Of a stretch of DNA of 54,206 bases, positions 1 to 7,964 are shown one piece after another; position 1 is the stretch's first letter, and every line of letters begins with the position of its first letter. The notes beneath the pieces are model-generated. The model searched no databases, had not been told where the DNA came from, and saw only the letters and a list, made by a program, of their open reading frames with translations. Source of the stretch: Schleiferiaceae bacterium. GTDB lineage: Bacteria > Bacteroidota > Bacteroidia > Flavobacteriales > Schleiferiaceae. The stretch spans positions 1 to 54,206 of the forward strand of contig JAGYKI010000019.1 of the NCBI GenBank assembly GCA_018401735.1, read 5' to 3'. The position numbers and the translations under genes are program-made.

Positions 1-1989
1 TTAATTTCTCCGGGAATTGACATCAGTACGGTAACCAATCCTGAACTAGAGTATCACTACCACATGTTTGGTGCAACCATTAATAAGTTGGTGATTTACG
101 CTGAGAACTCTAGCGGTACGAGAACAGCTATTGACAGTTTAATTGGCGCCCAACAAGTGGCTCAGGCTGATCCATTTGTTCGCCGTTCGGTATCCTTAAG
201 CTCTTTAACTACAGGAGTATATAAGTTTATCTTCGAAGGTCACCGCGGTGCCTCTTTTACCGGGGATATGGCTATTGATGATGTAAGCGTTCAGCAGGGT
301 GCAAGCTGTGCAAGACCATTAAGTCTTAACACGAGCCCGATCTCTACGAATTCTGCGGTGGCACGTTGGACACCATCTGGTAGCCTAGCGTCTTACCAAG
401 TAGAATACGGTTCAACGGGCTTTACTTTAGGTACAGGCACTAGTTTAACTAGCACTGCTGATTCATTAGTAGTAACTTTTCCAACTGCTAATAACCTTTG
501 CCAAGAAATCTACGTGCGCGCTATTTGTGCGCCGGGTGATACTAGCCTTTGGGTAGGTCCAACTGTTATTTGTCCTACCGCAAATCTTTGTGATAGCATT
601 GATCAGTACAATGCGAGTTTGAAACTTTACGATCAATCGGCTCTATTTGTTCCTTGGGCAGGTAACGCAGGTGATGTAGAAATTTCTACCGCGCAAAGTG
701 CTTCTTCGCCGCAGTCTTTCCGCATTCACGATGGAGGAACCGCTGGCTTCTCAGATTTAGTAGCTTTATTTGATACCATTTCATCTGGAACTTGGGAAGT
801 AGCTTTTGATATGTATGTACCTACAGGAAAAGGGGCTTACTTTAATATCCAGCAAAATTATATTGGTGGAACAGCCGGTAACCTCTGGGGTGGCGAAGTT
901 TACTTCCTTTCCAATGGAACAGCCCAAGCAGTATATACTACTGGTTCAACCTTAGCAGGATCATTTAACTATACTCAAGGCCAGTGGAATAGTATTGCTA
1001 CCATAATTGATTTAGACAATGATAGTATTTGGTTTGAGCTCAATGGTGCATCTACCACAGTAGGCTATACCTATTCGAATGCCAATGCGGGAGGGCCATT
1101 ACAGTTTAATGGTGTAAACTTCTACTCGGGTGTTTTAGCGGGCAATACTTACTCGGTGGAGTATTTTGTAGATAACTTCTGTGTTAGTCCGCGTGCTAAT
1201 TCTTGTCCAGATCCGACCAACTTAGTGGCAACCGCTAATGTTGCTTGTGATAGTATTGAGTTAGACTGGACGAGTAATAGTGGTAGTTCGGTATTGGTTT
1301 ACGGAATAAGTGGTTTTAACCCTGCTACGGGCGGAACAACGGTAAACAATATTACCGCTCCATACTCGGTTACAGGCTTAACAGCTAATACAGCCTACGA
1401 TTTCTATGTTTCTGACATCTGCGGAAGCACCACCAGCAATGCCATAAGTATTACTAATAGTACGGCCAATGCGCCTCAGCCAGTGGCTAGCTTTACTATT
1501 GATAGTGCCATTGTGGGTGGAACTTATCAGGTTTACCTAGATGCATCCGCTTCTACCAATGCTAATTCTTATCAGTGGAGTTTTGGTAACGGTTCTAGCA
1601 GCAGCGCCATTATTGATACAATGATTTACAGCGGTAATGGTAACTATACCATCACCCTTATTGTTACAAATGCATGTGGATCAGATACCGCTACTTTCAC
1701 TACTAATGTGAATATTGGCCTAAATGAAAATGCTTTGGTAAGCAGCCTAAGTGTTTATCCTAATCCAGCTCACAAGACGCTTAATATAAGTTTCCGTGAA
1801 GTGGGAAGTGCCGATGTTCAAATCGTTTTACGCGACGCTCAAGGCAGAAGCGTATTTATAATGAACGACCTAATGCAAAGTGGTACTTATACCAATGCTT
1901 TTGATGTATCAGACTTAGCTAGTGGTATTTATATGCTAGAAATTAAATCCGGTTCTTTAACGGCTCATCGCAGGATAAGTATCAAATAA
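1..1989 (+). CDS. T9SS-sorted multidomain adhesin-like protein (5' partial)
   Basis: This is the 3' part of a large secreted protein. The frame is open from base 1, so the ATG at 64 is internal and the true start lies outside the window. Visible domains in order are a MAM-like beta-sandwich (to about base 300), a fibronectin type III-like module (about 300-560), a concanavalin/LamG-like module (about 590-1200), a second FN3 module (about 1210-1470), a PKD module with the typical YQWSFGNG core (about 1480-1710), and a type A T9SS sorting domain. The sorting domain begins VYPNPA and ends with GIYMLEI followed by a basic tail. Known biology of the family: such proteins cross the outer membrane through the type IX system and stay on the surface or are released. 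The substrate is unknown; adhesion is inferred from the modules only. A terminator follows directly. Confidence 0.85.
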   Translation, partial: LISPGIDISTVTNPELEYHYHMFGATINKLVIYAENSSGTRTAIDSLIGAQQVAQADPFVRRSVSLSSLTTGVYKFIFEGHRGASFTGDMAIDDVSVQQGASCARPLSLNTSPISTNSAVARWTPSGSLASYQVEYGSTGFTLGTGTSLTSTADSLVVTFPTANNLCQEIYVRAICAPGDTSLWVGPTVICPTANLCDSIDQYNASLKLYDQSALFVPWAGNAGDVEISTAQSASSPQSFRIHDGGTAGFSDLVALFDTISSGTWEVAFDMYVPTGKGAYFNIQQNYIGGTAGNLWGGEVYFLSNGTAQAVYTTGSTLAGSFNYTQGQWNSIATIIDLDNDSIWFELNGASTTVGYTYSNANAGGPLQFNGVNFYSGVLAGNTYSVEYFVDNFCVSPRANSCPDPTNLVATANVACDSIELDWTSNSGSSVLVYGISGFNPATGGTTVNNITAPYSVTGLTANTAYDFYVSDICGSTTSNAISITNSTANAPQPVASFTIDSAIVGGTYQVYLDASASTNANSYQWSFGNGSSSSAIIDTMIYSGNGNYTITLIVTNACGSDTATFTTNVNIGLNENALVSSLSVYPNPAHKTLNISFREVGSADVQIVLRDAQGRSVFIMNDLMQSGTYTNAFDVSDLASGIYMLEIKSGSLTAHRRISIK

Positions 1990-2008
1990 GATTCAATTAG
2001 TAATACTT

Positions 2009-2040
2009 AAAAGCCGCTCAGAAATGGGCGGCTTTTTTTT
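2009..2040 (+). terminator. Rho-independent terminator after the T9SS gene
   Basis: The arms AAGCCGC and GCGGCTT enclose a short loop and are followed by a run of eight T. The hairpin starts about 20 bases after the stop codon of the upstream gene and precedes the next gene by about 70 bases. Confidence 0.8.
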
Positions 2041-2107
2041 GAAATTGATTTTAAAAATTTAGCACTAGGATTTTCTTTTTCACCTCAGGAAGGCTGAACT
2101 TTGCCCC

Positions 2108-2617
2108 ATGAGTTTTAAAGTAGGAGATATTGTAGCATTCTTAGATGAAGAAGGAACGGGAACCATTATTGCAATAAAAGGCGATATGGCGGAAGTGGCC
2201 TGTGATCATGGCTTCGATGATACTTATCCACTCAGCAGCTTAGTCTTACGTAAAGCTATACAAGTAGGTGAGGTTATACAGAAGGACAAGCCAAATAGCG
2301 CCAAAATAGTAGGCGCTGGAAATAAAATCACTAAACCCGGTTTTTTGGAAATAGACCTTCACTTTGAAGCCTTAGTAGATTTCCCTAAAAACTTTAATGC
2401 CCACGAAAAGTTGCAGATTCAGCTACGGGAATGTCGCAAAACCTTAGATAAAGCAGGCAGAGCGGGAATTAAAAAGGTGGTGCTAATACATGGAGTAGGG
2501 CAGGGGCGATTAAGAGAGGAGATTTACTCGATGCTCGAAAGAATGGATAAGATTCGTTTTTACGATGCCAGTTATGCTCAATACGGAAAAGGAGCAACAG
2601 AGGTGGAGCTGCTATAA
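2108..2617 (+). CDS. Smr-domain protein
   Basis: A 169-residue protein. The N-terminal 50 residues form a small KOW/Tudor-like beta region (starting FKVGDIVAF). The C-terminal half is an Smr domain: EIDLHFE replaces the usual LDLHG strand, and LIHGVGQGRLREEI carries the conserved HGxGxGxLR loop. Smr domains bind or cut nucleic acids (branched DNA or RNA), and the family is related to the MutS2 C-terminus. This short stand-alone form, with its leading beta domain, is common in Bacteroidota; its role is not settled. The ATG sits five bases after a near-match to the Bacteroidota -7 box (GAACTTTG, 2096-2103), so the message may have almost no leader. The gene ends just before the rnpB promoter. 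Confidence 0.8.
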   Translation: MSFKVGDIVAFLDEEGTGTIIAIKGDMAEVACDHGFDDTYPLSSLVLRKAIQVGEVIQKDKPNSAKIVGAGNKITKPGFLEIDLHFEALVDFPKNFNAHEKLQIQLRECRKTLDKAGRAGIKKVVLIHGVGQGRLREEIYSMLERMDKIRFYDASYAQYGKGATEVELL

Positions 2618-2624
2618 TTTGACT

Positions 2625-2632
2625 TACTTTTG
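2625..2632 (+). promoter_or_regulatory. -7 promoter element of rnpB
   Basis: TACTTTTG matches the Bacteroidota -7 consensus TAnnTTTG exactly. The predicted start, about 6-7 bases downstream, falls on the first base of the RNase P RNA P1 helix near 2639. I see no clear TTTG at the -33 position. Confidence 0.6.
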
Positions 2633-2638
2633 CAGCGA

Positions 2639-2997
2639 AACAGGCCGCCTTATCGCTCCAATTTATTGGGGAGGAAAGTCCGGACAACATAGAGCACCGT
2701 GCTTCCTGAAAGGGGAGGATCTGCGTAAAGCGGAGACAGAAAGTGCCACAGAAAATATACCGCCTTCACCAGTTAGGCTGGTTTAGGTAAGGGTGAAATG
2801 GTGCGGTAAGAGCGCACCGCGTTTTTGGTAACAAAAACGGCAGGGTAAACCTCGCGGGTTGCAATGCCATGTAAACTGAGGATTGAGCGCTGCTCGCGCG
2901 ATCTCAGAGGGTAGGCAGCATTAGATAAATGATAAGGGTTTTTAACAATTTGGTTTACCAAGGGTTAAGAATACAGAATCTGGCTTATAGGCCTGTT
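2639..2997 (+). ncRNA. rnpB: RNase P RNA, catalytic subunit, bacterial type A
   Basis: This is the ribozyme that cuts the 5' leader from pre-tRNAs. The conserved region GAGGAAAGTCCGGACA is at 2671-2686, the segment AGAAAGTGCCACAGAAA lies near 2735-2755, and the 3' partner of P4, ACAGAATCTGGCTTA, is at 2973-2987. The ends pair as helix P1: AACAGGCC (2639-2646) with GGCCTGTT (2990-2997). The length of about 360 bases is normal. A run of nine T follows the P1 3' strand and probably serves as the end of transcription. Its position between an Smr gene and trxB is clear of other genes, although long spurious reading frames cross it. Confidence 0.95.
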
Positions 2998-3004
2998 TTT
3001 TTTT

Positions 3005-3166
3005 ATGATTAAGAAGTATCGGCAAATAGTAAAAGAAAAAGGCTGGAAGGGCTTAAGGCAAGAAGCCGGATGGGGAGTAGTGTTACTCCTTTTCACCTTT
3101 TTTTTAGTGAAGGGTTTAATCTGGCTTGCGATATTTTATGGGCTTGTTAACCTCGGTTCGGATTAG
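3005..3166 (+). CDS. Small single-pass membrane protein, 53 residues
   Basis: A short reading frame that begins immediately after the poly-T end of rnpB. The protein starts with a strongly basic, helix-like N-terminus (MIKKYRQIVKEKGWKG), followed by a hydrophobic stretch from about residue 24 to 48 that would cross the membrane once or form a hairpin. This basic-then-hydrophobic pattern suggests an inner-membrane peptide with its N-terminus in the cytoplasm. I do not recognise the family. It could be expressed by read-through from rnpB or from a start inside that gene; no separate promoter box is evident. The next gene, trxB, is convergent, with a hairpin between them. That the frame is real is inferred from its composition, not proven. 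Confidence 0.5.
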   Translation: MIKKYRQIVKEKGWKGLRQEAGWGVVLLLFTFFLVKGLIWLAIFYGLVNLGSD

Positions 3167-3200
3167 AGACCTTCTTCAATCTTTCCATCCAAATCCAATG

Positions 3201-3229
3201 AAAAAAGGCCACCCATTGGCGACCTTTTA
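3201..3229 (-). terminator. Terminator of trxB (possibly bidirectional)
   Basis: On the minus strand a 10-bp stem (AAAGGTCGCC with GGGTGGCCTTT, two G-T pairs) closes a four-base loop and is followed by a T run. It lies about 30 bases after the trxB stop codon. The plus-strand side has only a short T run, so it may also stop the opposing small gene, but less efficiently. Confidence 0.75.
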
Positions 3230-3256
3230 CAATTTATTAGAAGAATTTAGAGAAGT

Positions 3257-4207
3257 TTAAGCCTCTACCGTTTCTTCATATTCGGATAAGTAACGCTCGG
3301 CTTCTAAAGCTCCCATGCAACCAGATCCAGCAGCAGTAATGGCCTGACGGTAAATTTTATCTTGCGCATCGCCAGTAGCAAACACACCCGGTAAATTGGT
3401 GCTAGCCGTACCAGGCTTAGTTTTTAAATAGCCAACTTCATCCATATCGAGCTGACCTTTAAAAATATCCGTGTTTGGTTTGTGACCAATAGCAACGAAA
3501 AATCCTTCTGCTTCCACTATTTGTTCTTCACCAGTTTGATTATTTCTAACCCGCACGCCACTCACCGTTTTCTCTCCCAATACTTCTAAAGTATCGGTAT
3601 TGTACATAATGGTGATATTCGGCGTGTTTTCAACGCGCTTAATCATAATTTGTGAGGCACGCATCGCATCCTTACGCACTAAAAGGGTCACCTTGGGGCA
3701 TAATTTTGATAAATAAGTTGCTTCTTCGGCCGCAGAATCGCCACCACCTACTACCACTACATCTTTACCCTTAAAAAAGAAACCGTCACAAATCGCACAA
3801 GCACTAACGCCGTGGCCCATCATTTTCTTTTCCGATTCTAAACCCAAATATTTGGCGGTAGCTCCCGTGGCAATAATTACCGTACGAGCTTCAATTTTAG
3901 TGTTTTCGTCGATGGTAAGTATATGACTTGCTCCAGGAATTTTGCTAAATTCTGTTTTGGTAACCATTCCAAAACGAACATCTGTTCCAAAACGTTCTGC
4001 TTGCTTTCTAAAATCTTCCATCATTTCGGGTCCCATAATACCTTCTGGGTAACCGGGGAAGTTTTCAACGTCGGTAGTCGTAGTTAATTGTCCACCTGGC
4101 TCTAGGCCCGTATACATGATAGGTTTTAAGTCGGCACGTGCCGCGTAAACGGCCGCAGTATATCCTGCGGGTCCCGAACCTATTATCACACATTCGTGTT
4201 TTTCCAT
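3257..4207 (-). CDS. trxB: Thioredoxin-disulfide reductase
   Basis: An NADPH-dependent flavoenzyme that reduces thioredoxin in the cytoplasm. The FAD-binding motif GSGPAGYTAA lies near the N-terminus, the redox-active pair is in CAICDG, the NADPH-binding motif is VVVGGGDSAAEEA, and the C-terminal FAD contact is GVFATGDAQD. The 316-residue length is normal for the family. I chose the ATG at 4207 (MEKHECVIIG) because the frame extends only six codons further, to a TTG at 4225, and those residues are not family-like. The gene follows pyc on the same strand after 85 bases that contain an AT-rich palindrome (ATCTATA, loop TTTC, TATAGAT at 4269-4286). It may therefore be read with pyc or have its own start. 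Confidence 0.96.
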   Translation of the reverse strand: MEKHECVIIGSGPAGYTAAVYAARADLKPIMYTGLEPGGQLTTTTDVENFPGYPEGIMGPEMMEDFRKQAERFGTDVRFGMVTKTEFSKIPGASHILTIDENTKIEARTVIIATGATAKYLGLESEKKMMGHGVSACAICDGFFFKGKDVVVVGGGDSAAEEATYLSKLCPKVTLLVRKDAMRASQIMIKRVENTPNITIMYNTDTLEVLGEKTVSGVRVRNNQTGEEQIVEAEGFFVAIGHKPNTDIFKGQLDMDEVGYLKTKPGTASTNLPGVFATGDAQDKIYRQAITAAGSGCMGALEAERYLSEYEETVEA

Positions 4208-4292
4208 TTCTAAAATTTTGAGCAAAGTTAATTTATTAAAGCGGCTCTAGAAGCCACTTTTGTCACCTATCTATATTTCTATAGATGCGCTT

Positions 4293-7200
4293 TTAACGTA
4301 GTGTCAGGATTAGGTCATTTTGGTGAACCATTGCATTAGCCTTCAGGGCTATTCGTTCTATTTCTCCCGCAAAGGGTGCCAAAATAGTACTCTCCATTTT
4401 CATCGCTTCGATAACAAAAAGGGGCTCATTTTTTTCTACTTTCTGCCCTTCTGCAACCGCAACACTTACCAATTTCCCTTGCAATGGCGCGCCTATATCC
4501 TTATCGCTACCAATTTTTTCGTTTACTACTTCGTTGGAAGAAATGCTGTTGTCTTTTACCTCTACATGGCGATTTTGCCCATTGAGCTTAAAGTAAACAT
4601 GGCGGTTTCCGTTAGGATAGGGATCATTTACACTCAAGAAGCGAATGAGAATGTTTTTCCCCTGATCAATTTCTACCATAAACTCTTGGTCTGGCTGCAT
4701 ACCGTACCAAAAAATTAGACTAGGAATGCGCCAAACTTCGCCGTAGGAATCTTTAAAAGTGGCGTAATCCTGAAAAACTTTTGGGTATAGTTTATAGGAA
4801 AGGAAATCAAGAAAGCTATAACTCTGCCCAAAGGTATTTCGAAATTCTGGAAACTCTTTATCAAAGTCAATGGGATCCAAATGGGCATTCGGTCTGTCGG
4901 TATAAGCCTTTTCGTTTTTAAGTACCGCTTTTTGAAATTCTTTTGGGAATCCGCCGAAAGGCTGACCTAAATCGCCTTTAAAAAAGCTAATTACCGAATC
5001 GGGGAAGGATATCTCATCCGCTTTCGCTAAGATGTCTTCCTTCGAATAATTATTGGTGGTCATAAACATAGCCAAGTCGCCCACCACTTTAGAGCTGGGC
5101 GTAACTTTTACCACATCCCCCATTAGCTGGTTGGCATCGCGATAATTAGTTTTGATGGTATTAAATTTATCTTCGATGCCCAGTCCTCGCGCTTGCGGTC
5201 TAAGGTTGCTGTATTGCCCGCCGGGAATTTCATGCTCGTATAATTGCGCCGTTCCTGATTTTAAACCCGACTCAAAAGGATAGTACCAATCTCTCACATC
5301 TTCCCAATAATTACTAAATTCATTGAGGCGACTGAGGTTGATAGGGTTTTCTCTTTCATGCCCTTTAAGGCTGGCTACCAGAGAGTTGAAATTGGGCTGG
5401 GAAGTAAGCCCGCTCATCGAGTCGATGGCTACATCCACCACATTAACGCCCGCTTCAATCGCTTTCAAATAGGTGGCCGATTGCATGCCAGAAGTGTCAT
5501 GCGTATGCAGATGAATAGGAATGTCAACAACCTTTTTTAATTCGGTAATTAAGGTATGAGCCGCATAGGGTTTTAGTAAACCCGCCATATCTTTAATGGC
5601 CAAGATGTGAGCGCCCATATCTTCAATTTCCCGTGCTAAATCTAAATAGTATTGTAAATTATATTTAGGATGCGCTTTCGGATCGCTGATATCGCCAGTA
5701 TAACAGAGGCATACTTCTGCCAGGCCTCCCGTTCTCTCTCTTACCGCTTGCGTAGAAATTTTTAGTTGCTCGGTCCAGTTTAAAGAATCGAAAATGCGGA
5801 AGATATCGACACCAGTTTCCCAAGATTTTTCGATAAATGATTCTACTAAATTATCGGGATAGGCTTTATAACCTACCGCATTACTCGCACGAATGAGCAT
5901 CTGCGTAAGCACATTAGGCATGGCCGCGCGTAAAAGCCTCAGTCTTTGCCAAGGATCTTCTTTTAAAAATCGTAGACATACATCGAAAGTCGCCCCGCCC
6001 CATATTTCCATGGAAAAGAGTTCGGGGAAGTTTTTCGAATAACTCTCGGCTACTTTAAGCATATCAATAGTGCGCATACGCGTGGCAAGTAGCGATTGGT
6101 GCGCATCTCTAAAAGTGGTATCGGTATAATAGATCTTCTTCTCCTTGGCCAACCACTGACTGAATTTTTCAGGACCTAATTCGGTCAGTAGATTTTTCGT
6201 ACCTGCTGTGTGAGCTGAGTGTTTATCAAAATCGGGGACTTTTGGGTTGCGGAAGCTCCGGCTAGGGTCAGGTTTTTTAACTTCGGGATTACCATTTACG
6301 ATGAGGTCGGCGGTAAAGTTTAGAATGCGTGTTCCTCGGTTTCGGCTAAGCTTGAGTTGCATTAACTCGGGATGCTTTTCAATAAAGCTTACCCTTTGCA
6401 ATCCTGCTCTAAACTCGGGATGTGAAATCACGTTCTGTAAAAAGGGAATATTGTTTTTCACACCTCGGATACGAAATTCGGACAAGGCCCTTTCCATGCG
6501 GCTTGCCGCTACATCAAGACTACTTCCCCAAGCCGATACTTTGGTAAGCATGGAGTCGAAAAAAGGCGAAATTTTCACACCGGGATAACTACTGCCTTCG
6601 TCTAAGCGTATGCCCATTCCGGCGGCATTTCTATAAGCGATGATGGTGCCATAATCAGGCATAAAATTATTTTCAGGATCTTCAGTTGTGATGCGGCATT
6701 GAATAGCGAAACCATTGAGTTTTATTTCCTCTTGAGCCGGTATATTAAGCACGGATCCGTTTAAAGACTCACCTTCGGCAATTTGAATTTGCGCCTTCAC
6801 CAAGTCGTAACCCGTAACCTCTTCCGTTATGGTGTGTTCTACCTGTATGCGTGGGTTAACCTCAATAAAAAATATGTTTTCATCCTTATCTACCAAAAAC
6901 TCGACGGTACCCGCATGGGTATAGGAAACGGCTCTGCCAATATCAAGGGCATATTGGTGTAAAGCTTGGCGTGTTTTATCACTTAATGTAGATGCGGGAG
7001 CGACTTCCACCACTTTTTGAAAACGCCTTTGCACGGAACAATCACGCTCATGCAGATGCACTAAATTTCCGTGTAAGTCTCCCAGTAATTGTACTTCAAT
7101 ATGCTTGGGGTCTTCCACGTATTTCTCTAAAAACACGGTAGGATCTCCAAAAGCTTTAGCCGCTTCACTGGCCGCTTCATTAAAGGATTTTTTTAGTTCA

Positions 7201-7736
7201 TCTTTACTTCGCACAATACGCATTCCGCGGCCACCGCCACCCGAAGCGGCTTTTAAGATCATGGGGAATCCAATTTCATCTGCAGCAGCGAAAGCCTCGT
7301 CACTATTTTGCAAGTTACTAGCACCTTTAATTATGGGGACATTTACTTTTAAAGCTAATTCCTTTGCAGCGATTTTATTTCCCAACTGTTCCATTATTTC
7401 GGGCGCGGGTCCGATGAAGGTTATCCCTTCTTCGCGGCAGCGACGGGCAAACTCTATGTTTTCACTAAGGAAACCGTAGCCGGGGTGGATGGCATCTATC
7501 TTTTGGTTGCGGGCAATTCGTAAAATCTCTTCAATGTCGAGATAAGGTTTTAAGGGTTCCTCGTCAGGACCAATTTGATAGGCCTCATCTGCTTTATAGC
7601 GATGTAGCGAATAACGGTCTTCAAAACTGTAAACAGCAACGGTGGTAATTTTTAGTTCGCTCGCGGCACGAAATACCCGAATAGCGATTTCTCCGCGGTT
7701 CGCAACAAGTAGTCTTTGGATGGATTTAGTGGGCAT
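4293..7736 (-). CDS. pyc: Pyruvate carboxylase
   Basis: This enzyme carboxylates pyruvate to oxaloacetate, refilling the TCA cycle. All three modules are on one chain of 1147 residues, the usual length. First comes biotin carboxylase, with LLVANRGEIAIRVFRA at the start, the ATP-grasp glycine-rich loop KAASGGGGRGMRIV, and EVNPRIQVEHTITEE. Next is a carboxyltransferase TIM barrel starting YTDTTFRDAHQSLLATRMR, with metal-binding HLHTHDTSG. Last is the C-terminal biotinyl domain with the acceptor lysine in EAMKMES. I prefer the ATG at 7736 (MPTKSIQRLLVANRGE) over a TTG nine codons upstream. Its carboxyltransferase resembles pyruvate enzymes rather than oxaloacetate decarboxylase alpha, which would lack the biotin carboxylase half. 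Confidence 0.96.
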   Translation of the reverse strand: MPTKSIQRLLVANRGEIAIRVFRAASELKITTVAVYSFEDRYSLHRYKADEAYQIGPDEEPLKPYLDIEEILRIARNQKIDAIHPGYGFLSENIEFARRCREEGITFIGPAPEIMEQLGNKIAAKELALKVNVPIIKGASNLQNSDEAFAAADEIGFPMILKAASGGGGRGMRIVRSKDELKKSFNEAASEAAKAFGDPTVFLEKYVEDPKHIEVQLLGDLHGNLVHLHERDCSVQRRFQKVVEVAPASTLSDKTRQALHQYALDIGRAVSYTHAGTVEFLVDKDENIFFIEVNPRIQVEHTITEEVTGYDLVKAQIQIAEGESLNGSVLNIPAQEEIKLNGFAIQCRITTEDPENNFMPDYGTIIAYRNAAGMGIRLDEGSSYPGVKISPFFDSMLTKVSAWGSSLDVAASRMERALSEFRIRGVKNNIPFLQNVISHPEFRAGLQRVSFIEKHPELMQLKLSRNRGTRILNFTADLIVNGNPEVKKPDPSRSFRNPKVPDFDKHSAHTAGTKNLLTELGPEKFSQWLAKEKKIYYTDTTFRDAHQSLLATRMRTIDMLKVAESYSKNFPELFSMEIWGGATFDVCLRFLKEDPWQRLRLLRAAMPNVLTQMLIRASNAVGYKAYPDNLVESFIEKSWETGVDIFRIFDSLNWTEQLKISTQAVRERTGGLAEVCLCYTGDISDPKAHPKYNLQYYLDLAREIEDMGAHILAIKDMAGLLKPYAAHTLITELKKVVDIPIHLHTHDTSGMQSATYLKAIEAGVNVVDVAIDSMSGLTSQPNFNSLVASLKGHERENPINLSRLNEFSNYWEDVRDWYYPFESGLKSGTAQLYEHEIPGGQYSNLRPQARGLGIEDKFNTIKTNYRDANQLMGDVVKVTPSSKVVGDLAMFMTTNNYSKEDILAKADEISFPDSVISFFKGDLGQPFGGFPKEFQKAVLKNEKAYTDRPNAHLDPIDFDKEFPEFRNTFGQSYSFLDFLSYKLYPKVFQDYATFKDSYGEVWRIPSLIFWYGMQPDQEFMVEIDQGKNILIRFLSVNDPYPNGNRHVYFKLNGQNRHVEVKDNSISSNEVVNEKIGSDKDIGAPLQGKLVSVAVAEGQKVEKNEPLFVIEAMKMESTILAPFAGEIERIALKANAMVHQNDLILTLR

Positions 7737-7964
7737 AAAGGATGGTTTTTTTGCTGCTCTCAATTTACGGATTTTCCCGCCTTTGTTCGAAAGATTTAGG
7801 AGGAAATTCCTGGAAGAAAAAGTCTGAAATTGACTTCCCTACTTATTTCATCCGCTATCTGCTTAATTTGGGTATCTGTTGAAAACTTGATATATTTTTT
7901 CGGATAAAACGGAGGCCCACCTAAATTTATCATTACATTGTGTTTATCATTTCGCTGACTAAAA

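Noticed and set aside
2469..3000. Open frames of 60-75 codons across and beside rnpB
   Set aside because: They lie on or over the RNase P RNA, whose conserved regions and P1 pairing explain the sequence; the translated products have no protein-like pattern.
4269..4286. Terminator between pyc and trxB
   Set aside because: The 7-bp AT-only palindrome is not followed by a T run on the minus strand; it is too weak to call a terminator and is only noted under trxB.
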